DNA of 64,000 nt from Micrasema longulum (taxonomy: Eukaryota; Arthropoda; Insecta; Trichoptera; Brachycentridae), in the NCBI GenBank assembly GCA_022494885.1, contig JAGVSM010002942.1, forward strand, positions 54,928 through 118,927, written 5' to 3'. Shown piece by piece: positions 9,483 to 19,376 of this stretch. The translations under genes were made by a program, and so were the position numbers. Position 1 is the first letter of the stretch, and each line of letters begins with the position of its first letter. A model generated the notes under the pieces. It saw only the letters and a list, made by a program, of their open reading frames with translations. It made no database searches and was not told the origin of the DNA.

Positions 9483-11129
9483 ACTTTATCATGTCAAATT
9501 CTCAAAACTCGTTTTGTAAGAGCTTTTTAACGTAACGTAAATGTGTATTTATCTTTGTACACACCTAGCGGTTTTTCCCTTGCGAGTGCCTAATGGGCCA
9601 AAAACATACACAAATTATATTTCATAGCACACTCGGCTAACAATGCAACAGGACTAAAGCTGCGGATAATACATACAAGACGTACATTCATTATACATAC
9701 GAAACGCTCAGCGTCTTGGGAGATTCCCAACCATTAGGACTAAGGAGTGTTACGGTAATAGATATTGTTTGACAAGTAAATATCCATATTCATACGCTGG
9801 ATGCACCGTTTACTGTATTATGTTCCGAGGAACGGGACCATAACTTGTGTATAAAAGAATACAAGCGATCTTAAGAAAATTACTGGAACAAACGATGCAA
9901 CCGCCACTGCTTGCGTGATTGGCTACAACATTTTTTACTATGCCAATGAAAACGCTCGAAGGTCATTATATAACGTTGTGTACTCTTACTCGTGTAGGCG
10001 GAAAATTATTTTTACTATTCAGTCGATCATGATATTTTTAAATTTTAATTTAATTGAAAATATTATTAAAATTAAAATTTATCGTATTTGTTTACAAATT
10101 GATTTTTTCGTTCTTTTCCGGTTTTTTTCTGTCAATTTGAACTCGCATTTTTTTTTTACGAAGACCACTATTATTTTATTGTTAGGCGAACTTAAGTACT
10201 TGTGCCGCACACGAGGACCGAGTCTAGGAATACCATCTAGTTTTAATTCATCTCTAGCTTAGTAAGCGAGCCATTATCATTATAAAATTTAGTTTTCATA
10301 GGCACACCTGTTCGCTTAAAAATGCACACCGTGGACTTAAAACGAATGGAGCGAAGCTTTGATAAAATTATCTGGCTACCGTTATTACTTGACAGGTGTA
10401 CTTTAATTGTTTCCGGTGGTGCACGATACGGGTAAATAAAGCTTATCTTAACACTAAGAATACTAACAATTTATTAGTATACTATTATGTTATTTTGATA
10501 GAATCAACCAACAGGCGACTACTCCTACACGACGCTGGCCGCATACCCATTCATAAATTTGTTTGTTATTCAACATGAAATATTGTGTTTCTTTGTACAA
10601 CAACTCGGTCTATTTCACTTTATATAAATACTTACGTTTTTTCTATTAACTTACTAAAGAGTTACGTTTATTTACGAAGGAAAGATTATGAGCCCTCAAA
10701 TGCCTTCATATTTCATTCGCAGCTGTACCGCGTGCTTTAAATTTTATGTACGTATGGTGCAGTTTAATATTCATTTTACACCTTTTCCATTTGGTCAAGA
10801 ACTCTTTCTTATAATACACATCGTCATAAACTATATTTTAACCTCGCCACGCGTTTCTGACTAATATCAGTGATCTTCTGTTAATCAATTCGGTATTTAG
10901 TTGGAATTGGGTTTACGAGATTTTAACTTGCGTCAGTCCTGTCCTATCAAATTAATAGTCATCGAATAATTTATCCGAATTTCATATCGCGTAATTAAAT
11001 AATGTTATCCGGTGCCTATCAATACTGTTAATATGCAACTATCCAAAGGACATCGACGACCTTAGAGTATGTACGTCAGCAGTGATCGCACCGATAAGTT
11101 AGACATTTTATATATTTGACTGGCAGATG
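9483..11129. other. Largely unique DNA, no gene confirmed
   Basis: The base composition is a little less AT-biased than elsewhere. Short open frames (for example 9,915-10,262) are rich in F, I, N and K and show no family resemblance, so they look like chance. Small inverted repeats such as AAGACG / CGTCTT near 9,680-9,715 are seen. Confidence 0.4.
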
Positions 11130-11245
11130 TTCGTACTCGGCACCGAGCAGCTCAGTGTCAAGATGTTCAGCCCGCAGGCGCAGATGCGAGCCATCAGCCT
11201 TCACCTGTCTCCGAGTCAAGCGACACGTCAAAAGCGATACTAAAA
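11116..11245. other. GC-rich island, possible exon
   Basis: About 110 bases have clearly higher GC than the flanks and are open in several frames. On the minus strand one frame gives RAEHLDTELLGAEYEHLPVK, with mostly G/C third positions as expected for real coding DNA; an AG|GTG acceptor-like site precedes it. On the plus strand TTGACTGGCAG|ATG gives an acceptor-like start and MFVLGTEQLSVKMFSPQAQM. No protein family was recognised in either direction, so strand and even coding status are open. Confidence 0.3.
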
Positions 11246-11544
11246 GGAGTTTAGCATTGTCGTCCCATATGATAATAACTTTATTTTTCTCCGCAAATAT
11301 CCTGAAATACGCGAATATCTTCAGTTAAATGCTTTATTATCTAGACTTAGAACTGGGAGAAGTGGGTGATTCTTTTCGTAAGGTTACGAAGGTTCGTACC
11401 ACTGAAAATGCAAAAATCGATTCGTTTAGTCTTTAATAATTGTCGATATGAAGAAACTGGTAGTTTAATTTAACAAAGTTTAGTAAGAGATATCAACGTA
11501 AATATTTTAAGCGGAAAACCTGTTGTAATTTAATACACTAATCT

Positions 11545-11715
11545 TCTTATGCGCTATGGATTATCATTAATTAATGTACCAACAAGAATGACTTGTGAGG
11601 CAGAAACTTGTATCGACCACATTTTTGCTAAAACAATTAACCCCACTGTATCTGTTGCTCTCTATTACTGATCATTACACCACTGCAGTTGGTATTACAA
11701 CCACAGTTACCCACT
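11545..11715 (+). pseudogene. LINE endonuclease-domain fragment
   Basis: The + strand encodes GLSLINVPTRMTCEAETCID followed by HIFAKT, the end of the apurinic-type endonuclease domain of jockey/CR1-like non-LTR elements, where a PTR..T..IDHIF block is characteristic. The frame breaks a little further on. The RT region is missing and the copy is dead. Confidence 0.65.
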
Positions 11716-13202
11716 TTAAAAAGTCGATAACTCATCAAACTACATGTTTTTAGTTACATAATTTTGTTAAGATTATCGTATTTTTATATATTATTCAATT
11801 TTGTATTAATTTTCTTTAGATATCCTTAGTAAAAATATGCTGTATTTTGTATTAAAATAATAAAAAATGCTGTCTGCCTCAGAACAGGTATTTACTATAC
11901 CTAGTGAGAAAGACCGTGCTTACTATGTTTGCTTATATTTTAATTTAGCTAATTTGTATATTTTTTTACTCGGTTCGCTGTTTTGCAAACAGAATACATT
12001 AATACTATGCTAATAAACGCCGATTTTCGGCACTGAACTGAACTGAATTCGAATAATAAAAAATATCTGTATGAGCAGAAACACTTTATGTAGATAGTTG
12101 GGTACTTGTTACTTGAATTGTCAATTTCATTTTATGTCGTGGATTTGAAAAACCCCGCTTGCATATTTCTCAAACAAATGTTATCCTATGAAATTCCCCA
12201 ATCCTAAATAAAATCATTTACATATTGATCCTTCTCCGCTATTTTTTCCGTCCAAATGACGCTATTCGATAAAACACACGGTTTTGTAAATTTGCATAAT
12301 TTTTGTAAACCGTATCAAATGCGATGTTTTTATTTTTGTTCTGTTCGTAATCCTATGAACATGTCAAACATGATGAAAATCGCAAACTGGGTTAGTCGTT
12401 CGCCATTTTAGTTTTGCGGTGCACCAAAGTAAGCGCATAAAATATCATAACACGGACTCTTGTACGTACGTATACATATTTATACCTGAACAAGAATGCG
12501 TTCTGCGCGACAACAGGTGAATACTGCCTCGGAGTGTATTCGCACGAATACTTAGCATACTAAACTTCTTCTGTCGGCACTATAGGTGTATCGGTACCAC
12601 TGCACTGCGTAGGTTCCCATTCTCGTATCATACAATCCGCTATCGCAACTTACACATATTTATGATAATCATATGATATCTCAAATCTCACTATTCACGT
12701 GTTATAATAATATTTTCTATCATGTTCAACAGACAACAGTGTGGGAAACTATACAGTATATTATTTATAATCCATTGCCGTTACCATGCCGCATTGCTTT
12801 CGTAAACGTACTCTTCTTGAACTTTAAGCGCGCGATTTTGTGAGTATGATCGGATGAGTCGGTGAATGTACAAATTTCTAATGTCCTTCGCCTAAATTTG
12901 CGCGACAGTCATGAATTTTACACCCATGTAAAATCTATCGAGAATAAAATGTTTTCTATATTACCCAATTATGTTATCCTACTGTTATTTTACGAACTTT
13001 TTACGCGACTTTCAGCAATATATTGCATGGCGTACATTGCGTTAGCGCTTGCACTGCGGGGCTCTTTATGAGATAATAGGAATGGAGAAAATCTCAGGTG
13101 CTTGTGTAATTTTTCTTTGTGCCTATTTTATTTCTAATCATAACAAATAAATTATGCGCTCTTGCGCTCTTTGCCAGTTGTGGAGGTTAGTCCATCGTTA
13201 TT
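11716..13202. other. Intergenic or intronic DNA
   Basis: No gene is seen. The first 340 bases, ending near GGCACTGAACTGAACTGAAT (about 12,050), may be the 3' UTR of the LINE relic upstream. Beyond that the DNA appears unique. Confidence 0.4.
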
Positions 13203-13515
13203 ATTATATTTGGATTATTTATATAGCGCCATTTTTGTGAGAATCACCTCAAGGGTGCTGTACAGTAAATAAATATCCCAGCACGTCTTGCAGCTACAAA
13301 GCGCATGGATGGTTGGGATTCTATTTCCTCGTTTCCAATTATGATATACATATTACAATTATACCATATAGGAGCTAAATTACAGCACGTCTCGCAGCTA
13401 CAGAGCGTATGGACGGATTTTCAAAATTACGGTATTTGATAGTTGGTAACATTTACCTATTGAAGGTAGATTACCAATCATCTTGCAGCTACAAAGCGCA
13501 TGCACGAGTGAAATT
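13203..13515 (+). repeat. Stem-loop plus tandem-module repeat (block 1)
   Basis: The block starts with TTTATATAGCGCCATTTTTG and CCTCAAGGGTGCTGTACA, whose AGCGCC / GGTGCT parts can pair, followed by three copies of a module with core CTTGCAGCTACARAGCGCAT at about 13,287, 13,391 and 13,482 (spacing 104 and 91 bases). Each module is followed by a GGAYGG and ATTCTA-type string. The same architecture recurs at 17.0-17.5 kb and, inverted, at 46.8-47.3 kb. No coding capacity is seen and the biological nature is unknown. Confidence 0.75.
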
Positions 13516-13782
13516 CTAGCAACTTAAAATTATATCAATAAATAAACAAAAACAAACATTAGCAGAATAGTAAATTTGTAAAGTTTTCATGCTAAAAAAT
13601 AAAAGCAAAGTTAATGCTGCACCCTACGCAACATGTAAAATTACTGAAAAGTTTTTAATGTAATGTAATGTGAGTAAAATAATGAAATATTTCGGTTCTT
13701 CGTACGTAAAAGTCGTATTTCAATTGAGAAATCTTAAAATATTACATTTTGCGCATTTCGATCTAGCAAATACACGGTGTTT

Positions 13783-14110
13783 CATGGACAGACCGCGAAA
13801 CTTCAGAAAAACATTCCTCGTGAAACTTTTAAAGTTTAAAAAAGTTTTACTTCTAGTTTTTTCTTATGTCCGTGTCCGATGTGTATCGCTTCGTTGGTCA
13901 AATACGTTTTTTATTTCCATTTTTTTTTTGTTAGGGAGTGGTAGGGGTTTGTGAAAGGGATGCTAGTTAGAGAAATTAAAGAGTTACTCCATTTTCAGAT
14001 TATACAAAAAATATAAAAAGAGTGTTTGGAAAAAAAAAATAGGATTAAAAAAAAAGTTTACCATGAGGAATGTTCGCGGCCTTGCTAAAGTTTCGCGGCC
14101 CTGGGACATG
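13783..14110. mobile_element. Foldback element with GGCCGCGAAACTT arms
   Basis: CATGGACAGACCGCGAAACT on the left and, on the minus strand from 14,110, CATGTCCCAGGGCCGCGAAA are inverted copies; further in, ACATTCCTCGTGAAAC pairs with ACATTCCTCATGGTAAAC. The right arm carries an extra duplicated GGCCGCGAA block. An open frame over the left part is a by-product of the repeat. Confidence 0.6.
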
Positions 14111-15812
14111 CCGAGACTAATTTACATAAGTTTCTACAAAATAAAAAGTAATAACAGAAACAACTAATTTAAGTAACTGGAGATTCGAGGGACCTTCTGA
14201 ATAATTTCTGGTCCTCATCACAAGTTGCAAAGAGCTTGTAATAATACCCTGTGCCCGCCAATCACGCCAACTTTATTCGTGTTATAAGATAGGTGCTGAA
14301 AACGTCAGAAACGGAAACGGGTGACACGGGACTAATAATAATAGTACCTTCACTACGACTACACACCAGTGGCGAATGGTGATTTTATTTACAGGTAAGC
14401 TATAAAAAAATATCATATTTGTACCTACATAGAAGGTACATAGCATAATGTAAGTAATATATACTATAAATTGATATTTTTCTGTGGTTCTGTGTGATAC
14501 AACAACTCTCATCCATGAAATAAACTTCTTAAGCGACGTAACTTCTTGATATATTATATTATATAGATATATTATCCATTCCCTTAATACAAAACTCATT
14601 TAAAAATAAGTAAAAAATAACATTATGAATTCAGTCGATATTAGGTATTTAATTAAAATGTCAACTGGCCGAATTGTTCTAGAAATTAATCGTGCTAAAA
14701 ACGGCCGCGTCGAGCGCATATGTCCTGCAAAATGACGCATGAAAGTAATTATCGTCTCATGTCAAAAGTACCATCTCAAAGAAAAATCGCCCTTAAGAAA
14801 TAATGTTTGAAATACTGTTTTCCAAATCAAGAATCTTCTAATAATTTGTGTATGCAAGTTTAATCTATCAGAAAAAACCCGCACTGGGGTTAAGACATTT
14901 AAAATACAGTATACTTATTTGTATGAAAAAATAAGCTGGAATAATCAGCTAGTTTCTTGGCTCACCGCAGGCGCTGGGCGCTCTTTATTAATATTCATAT
15001 TTATATTAGAATAAAAATACAAACGGTGGAAATGATTTAAAATTATTTATTTGTTTTTCTGTAGATAAAGTTACAGTAAAACATTATTATGGTCAGTCAA
15101 ATATAATGGTAAGCTGCGCATAATCGCTTTTATACACGGTTCGCCCCTGCTACCCACCTATATGAAGTTATAAATAAAATGGAAATAATTATCATTATGA
15201 CTTAGCTGTAAATTCTCGGCCATCACGAAAACATTCTTCAACAAATGACTTTGACGCAATTTCGGTGTCTAACGATGGGACAAAATAATAACTCATGATG
15301 GGATTCCTAATGCAATCATAATTTTCCCGTGAAAATACGACAAAATTTCCGCAGTTAGACGTGCTGATAATTCTGCTATGAAATTGAGTTTGTTTCACGT
15401 TCTGGTACGTTGCTTGGTGGTTTGCGCGCCACAGCCGAACATCTTACTCTGAACAAAATGTAATTAAACTAAACTCGATTGTTTCTATTTACGCAAATCA
15501 AATCAACTGTGCTGTAGTTAATGATTTATTGCTTTGTATTTAATTGCTTTTTTTGTATTCTTGGAAGATAAATACATTAATTTTGTTTAAGTATTTCTAC
15601 AAAAAACTTGATATAGGTACATACGTATTGAAAATCAGACAGCATCAGAATGTTTCACCTTTAATTCATTTCAATCAAGCGACGTATTTAAGGAGAGCTA
15701 GTATCCCCAAACACGTTTTCATTGAATCTGTTAAATGTGAGTTGTATAATTTATTAGTTTAATCATTTAGTCAATATTTTCTGCGTTGCGGTTTCAGCTA
15801 ACAAATAACCAA
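14111..15812. other. AT-rich DNA, no gene seen
   Basis: Several short frames exist on both strands (for example 14,282-14,599 and 15,195-15,398, both minus) but none shows a family motif or consistent codon bias. Nothing else was recognised. Confidence 0.4.
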
Positions 15813-15950
15813 AACATCTTCTTCAAAGGCACCACAGCCCATATAGGGCCTTTGCCACCATTAACTTCGCCTCCAACTACTTCTGTCATCTGCTGCAACC
15901 CTCCAGTTAAATACTTCCAGTAGTTGGGATGCATCCTTTTTTTATGTCGT
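15813..15950 (-). pseudogene. LINE 3' coding end
   Basis: The minus strand encodes VFNWRVAADDRSSWRR and then a stop, the typical last residues (W..AADR..WR) of RTE-like non-LTR polyproteins, followed by GGGCCTATATGGGCTGTGGT-like 3' sequence on that strand. It is comparable with the 45,555-45,656 fragment. Only the tail survives. Confidence 0.55.
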
Positions 15951-16052
15951 GTATATAACCAAAACATGGTGTTAATAAAGCAATTGTTTGGTTTTAAACT
16001 ATCTATGTTAGTACTTTGAAGAACGAGTATAATATCGTATAAAATATCACAC

Positions 16053-16275
16053 CTGGGCCCCGATTACAATGAAAAATTAACATTTATCTTCAATTTTTAA
16101 AGTAGAATTAAGTTTCCTGTATGAAAAACAGAATATGCATACATTTTTATCTTCTAAACATGTTCAATTATAGGTTACCGACGAAGATATTTTAAAACTT
16201 CATGCAAATATACTCATTTTCGCACACAAATATCGGTTTTTTCTTTACAGACAGTCGAAGATAACTGGGGCCCCG
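16053..16275. mobile_element. MITE, family GGCC (copy 1)
   Basis: The ends CTGGGCCCCGATTAC and GGGGCCCCG are inverted, and TTATCTTC occurs close to both ends in inverted orientation. The same end structure occurs at 62,836-63,020 and the right end at 21,640-21,683, defining a family. The FBA foldback begins only about 7 bases beyond the right end. Confidence 0.7.
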
Positions 16276-16281
16276 AAGGAT

Positions 16282-16690
16282 TAACATATTACAACAGAGA
16301 TGGAGAACATTTTACAGAAGGAAATATGGATATCTTGGCATTTACGGGGCTTATGATCTGTTAATGGCTGGTTTAAGTAACCACTTTACGCACTATAACA
16401 TTCACAATTTTTTATTTTTTTTAATAAAAATAAATATTTGCATTCTTATGATTTACCCAAATATTTCATTTTGAGGGCCATTTTCAACGAGTTGTAAATA
16501 ACTCACTATTAGAAAAGGGGAATTAAGTTGGGTAGAGTGGGATTCGTACCACGGACCTTTGAGCCGTGAGCCCGAGACACTAGCCACGGGACCACGACCC
16601 GATTTTGCCTATGTTTGAGCATCCATATTTCTTCAACTCCTCCATGTGTTGATTTTTGTGAAGTTAAAGAGCTGAAACCTTTATTGATGT
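16282..16690. mobile_element. Foldback FBA (copy 2), interrupted by a SINE
   Basis: The left arm (ATATTACAACAGAGATGGAG, then GGCATTTACGGGGCTTATGA) and the centre (ACACTATAACATTCAC) match copy 1, but the centre is cut by an S3 SINE at 16,407-16,601 and resumes with ATTTTGCCTATGTTTGAGCA. The right arm is replaced by unrelated sequence, so this copy is truncated. Confidence 0.8.
16407..16601 (-). mobile_element. tRNA-derived SINE, family S3 (copy 1)
   Basis: On the minus strand the head GGGTCGTGGTCCCGTGGCTA and a box B-like GGTACGAATCCC are followed by CTCTACCCAACTTAATTCCC, the GTTGAAAATGGCCCTCAAAA block, and GGTAAATCATAAGAATGCAA before an A-rich tail. Further copies are at 23.8, 28.5, 32.6 and 50.8 kb. 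It is inserted in the FBA foldback with possible ATTTT target duplication. Confidence 0.85.
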
Positions 16691-17024
16691 AGGTTCTTAC
16701 TGAACTATTTAAACTACTAGGCAAGGCCTAAAAACATTTTCAATTTTTATACTTCTTCTTTGACCGGTTGGTTTAATCGACAATATTTTGAGTTTGTTTA
16801 AATGTTTGTAGACATAGACTAGATTTCACCTTCTAAGTAGTTAAGATTGACACCTAAAGCATATTAGTTTTTATTTAAGATGTCCCTTAGCTTTTTGATC
16901 GACCATCAGATGAAAGAGGGAACTAGAATTTCATACATTTGTATTTTGTAGAGATGACATCTGAGTACCCTACCAACGCGCTGTTATTTTGTTGTTTGGG
17001 TTGTAAGGGTAGGTATCAGCTATA

Positions 17025-17560
17025 GTTTTCTTAATAATAATAATAATGTTTGGATAATTTATATAGCGTCATTTTTGTGAAAAATCACCTCAAGGGCGCT
17101 GTACAATAAATAAATATCCCAACACGTCTTGCTGCTACAGAGCGCATGGACGGTTGGGATTCTAGTTCCTTGTCTCCAATTATGATATTTTACAATTATG
17201 AAATATATGAGCTAGATAACAGAACGTCTTGCAGCTACAGAGCGCATGGAAAATAAGAAATCTAGCCCCTATTTACATTTTTATTTTCAATTTTTTTATT
17301 TGACAATGAAGTTTAGAGTTTAAGTGATATTTTAAAAACGAAATAAAAAGCAAATTTATAAAATAAAAAATTTAGATAACAACAAGTCTTGCAGCTACTA
17401 AACGCATGGACAGTTGAAATTCTAGACCCCATTTACTTAATTCAGATATTTGATAGTTGATAACATTTACATAATATGATAAAAATAATATGATAGCTAA
17501 CATCACAAAAAGTCTTGCAGCTTCAAAACGCATCGACAAATGGAATTCTTCTTTTATCAT
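17025..17560 (+). repeat. Stem-loop plus tandem-module repeat (block 2)
   Basis: After (TAA)n, TTTATATAGCGTCATTTTTG and CCTCAAGGGCGCTGTACA give the stem-loop, followed by four CTTGCAGCTACARAGCGCAT-type modules at about 17,128, 17,228, 17,388 and 17,513. The modules decay with distance from the stem-loop, the last being CTTGCAGCTTCAAAACGCAT. The layout matches block 1, but with one more module and irregular spacing (100, 160, 125 bases). Confidence 0.78.
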
Positions 17561-17880
17561 ACCTTCCAGCCACGCCTAATACTTTGATTATTAATTTATT
17601 TTATATTATCTCGTATAATCCCCTTTTTTGGGATTCCTTGAATTTTTATTTTATTTATAATCCTCTAAAAGACAACCCTTCAATTATCCGGGACCAATTT
17701 TGTATTTATGGGTTATGGTTGGAAGGGAAGATTTTATTTGGTCGATGATTACCTAGCTAGCAGTCTATACCATGTTAGTGATTCTATTAGCATCTACAAG
17801 TGTAAGGACCCCTTTTCTCTCTTCATAGTATAGTGTTAATTTTTTGTGTATTTTTATTTTCTTAATCTTTGTTTTTAATT
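17561..17880. other. AT-rich DNA
   Basis: No gene is seen. ACAACCCTTCAATTATCCGG at about 17,672 has a diverged counterpart near 58,777 (GACAACCCTTGAATTGTCTG), so at least part of this stretch belongs to an unnamed dispersed repeat. Confidence 0.4.
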
Positions 17881-18035
17881 TTTTTATAAAACTGTAAGAT
17901 TCAATATGTCCATGTACTTGTAATTTTCTCAAACTGAACGGTTTGGGTAGGTAGGAGAAATTGCCTTAAGGCAATATGCCCGCCCTTATATGTATATAAA
18001 CTGTATATATATAAAAAGTGTGAAATAAAATAAAA
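17880..18035 (+). mobile_element. Non-LTR retrotransposon 3' UTR fragment (second copy)
   Basis: It shares with 4,990-5,130 the sequence of a TTTTCTCAA..TGAA block, then AAATTGCCTTAAGGCAATAT, GCCCGCCCTTATATGTATAT and a TGTGAAATAAAATAAAA end. The polyadenylation-like AATAAAAT close to the end supports a retroelement 3' UTR in + orientation. Confidence 0.6.
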
Positions 18036-18059
18036 AATAAGGAATGCCAGCAATTTTTT

Positions 18060-18480
18060 TTGTGTTACAGTGGCTTCTCCTCCATTCTGCCCCTGTGTAA
18101 TAACTTAAGATCTCTAAATAAATTAATATTTTATGAAAGTCTTAAGCGTACGTTCGAACAGTTCGAAGCTAAAGTGGAGTGTCATCTGACACTGCTGTGT
18201 TTTGAAGGCCTCCACCTACATCTTCGTCTATTCCGACGCTTCTTCAAAGGGGGCTTATGGTTTCTCGAATGCGATAAGTATTCTATCCACCTCCGCAGAT
18301 GTTTACCAAATCAGACTATTGACCCCACAACATAATACAAGAACAATGTTTCTTTACAAATCCCTCTCGAGATACTATCCAACCTACCTCTGTATCAAGT
18401 GCCACATTAATGAATTTAATTTACATGCGGAGATTCTCAAGGGGGACATTCTGTCACCTCAAAAGAAATTGGAGCCGTGA
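18060..18480 (+). pseudogene. Possible BEL/Pao-type RNase H relic
   Basis: In the frame starting near 18,202 the protein contains YIFVYSDASSKGAYGFSNAI, and further on DVYQIRLLT. A short hydrophobic string, then DAS..AYG, resembles the start of the RNase H domain in BEL/Pao LTR retrotransposons. The rest of the frame is not convincing, no flanking LTRs or integrase were seen, and the assignment is tentative. Confidence 0.3.
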
Positions 18481-18861
18481 CAATGAATTTGAATCTCTTT
18501 TTTTTATCTTTGCTTTTTGACTATCTCCTCTAATTCGTCTTGGTTATCGGAAAAATATTTTAAAAAAAAACAAGTAACATCATAATTTTAAGCAAATATT
18601 GTCTTTTCCATAATTGAAGGTGTCCTTCAAATAAGGGTCCATATGCAAAATTCTAATTTTACAAGAAAGGTAAACAACTGTTCATAAAATAATTAATAGG
18701 AATTTTAGGCTTTATGTACTCTTTTTTATTTAAAACACATTTTTTATCATAAACCGACATAGATACCTATTATTAAAAAAATAGTAATACCCAGATTCTG
18801 GAGTATAAAGGGTCTAAAGGCCTCTTTATTATGTTTTCGTACATTAACTTGCCGTTCTTAA

Positions 18862-19372
18862 GGCTGTAGTCTGGTAAAACGCACGCAAAATGAGGAAATT
18901 ATACGATTTTGCCATTTTAAAACGAATGTTTTTTTTTTAATCACGCAATAATAAAAAAATATAAATTAGATAAGAACAATAATTTTTAAAGGTATTTCTG
19001 TTAAAAATATACTTAAAAGTGTTATGTAACTATAATATAATTACTTTTAGACCGGCAGATTGTATTTCTTTTTAAAAACAAAAAAATAAAATTTTGCTTC
19101 GGCCACTTTCATGTTGAACTTATTATCTTCAAATTATTACTACAAATTTTAGTTCGATACTTTGAGATCCCAGATACCTAAGTTTAGTCTAAATTCAAAA
19201 TGGCTATTAATAGTATATTTTTTTAACAGAAATACCTTTAAAAAATATTATTTCTATCTAATTCATGTTTTTTTTATTTTTTTATTATTGCGCGGTTAAA
19301 AAAACATTAGTTTTAAAATGGCAAAATCCTATGATTTCCTCATTTTGCGTGCGTTTTACCAGACTCCAGCCT
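18862..19372. mobile_element. Foldback element with 150-bp arms, TTAA flanks
   Basis: Long inverted arms start with GGCTGTAGTCTGGTAAAACG on the left and AAGGCTGGAGTCTGGTAAAA on the right (minus strand). They continue through CGCACGCAAAATGAGGAAAT, ATTTTGCCATTTTAAAAC and AAAGGTATTTCTGTTAAAAA, for roughly 150 bases with small indels. TTAA lies immediately outside on both sides (18,858-18,861 and 19,373-19,376), as for piggyBac-type insertions. The centre (about 200 bases) has no coding capacity. Confidence 0.8.
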
Positions 19373-19376
19373 TTAA

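Noticed and set aside
9915..10262. 115-codon + strand frame
   Set aside because: Very rich in F, I, N and K from AT-rich DNA, no family motif, no consistent codon use.
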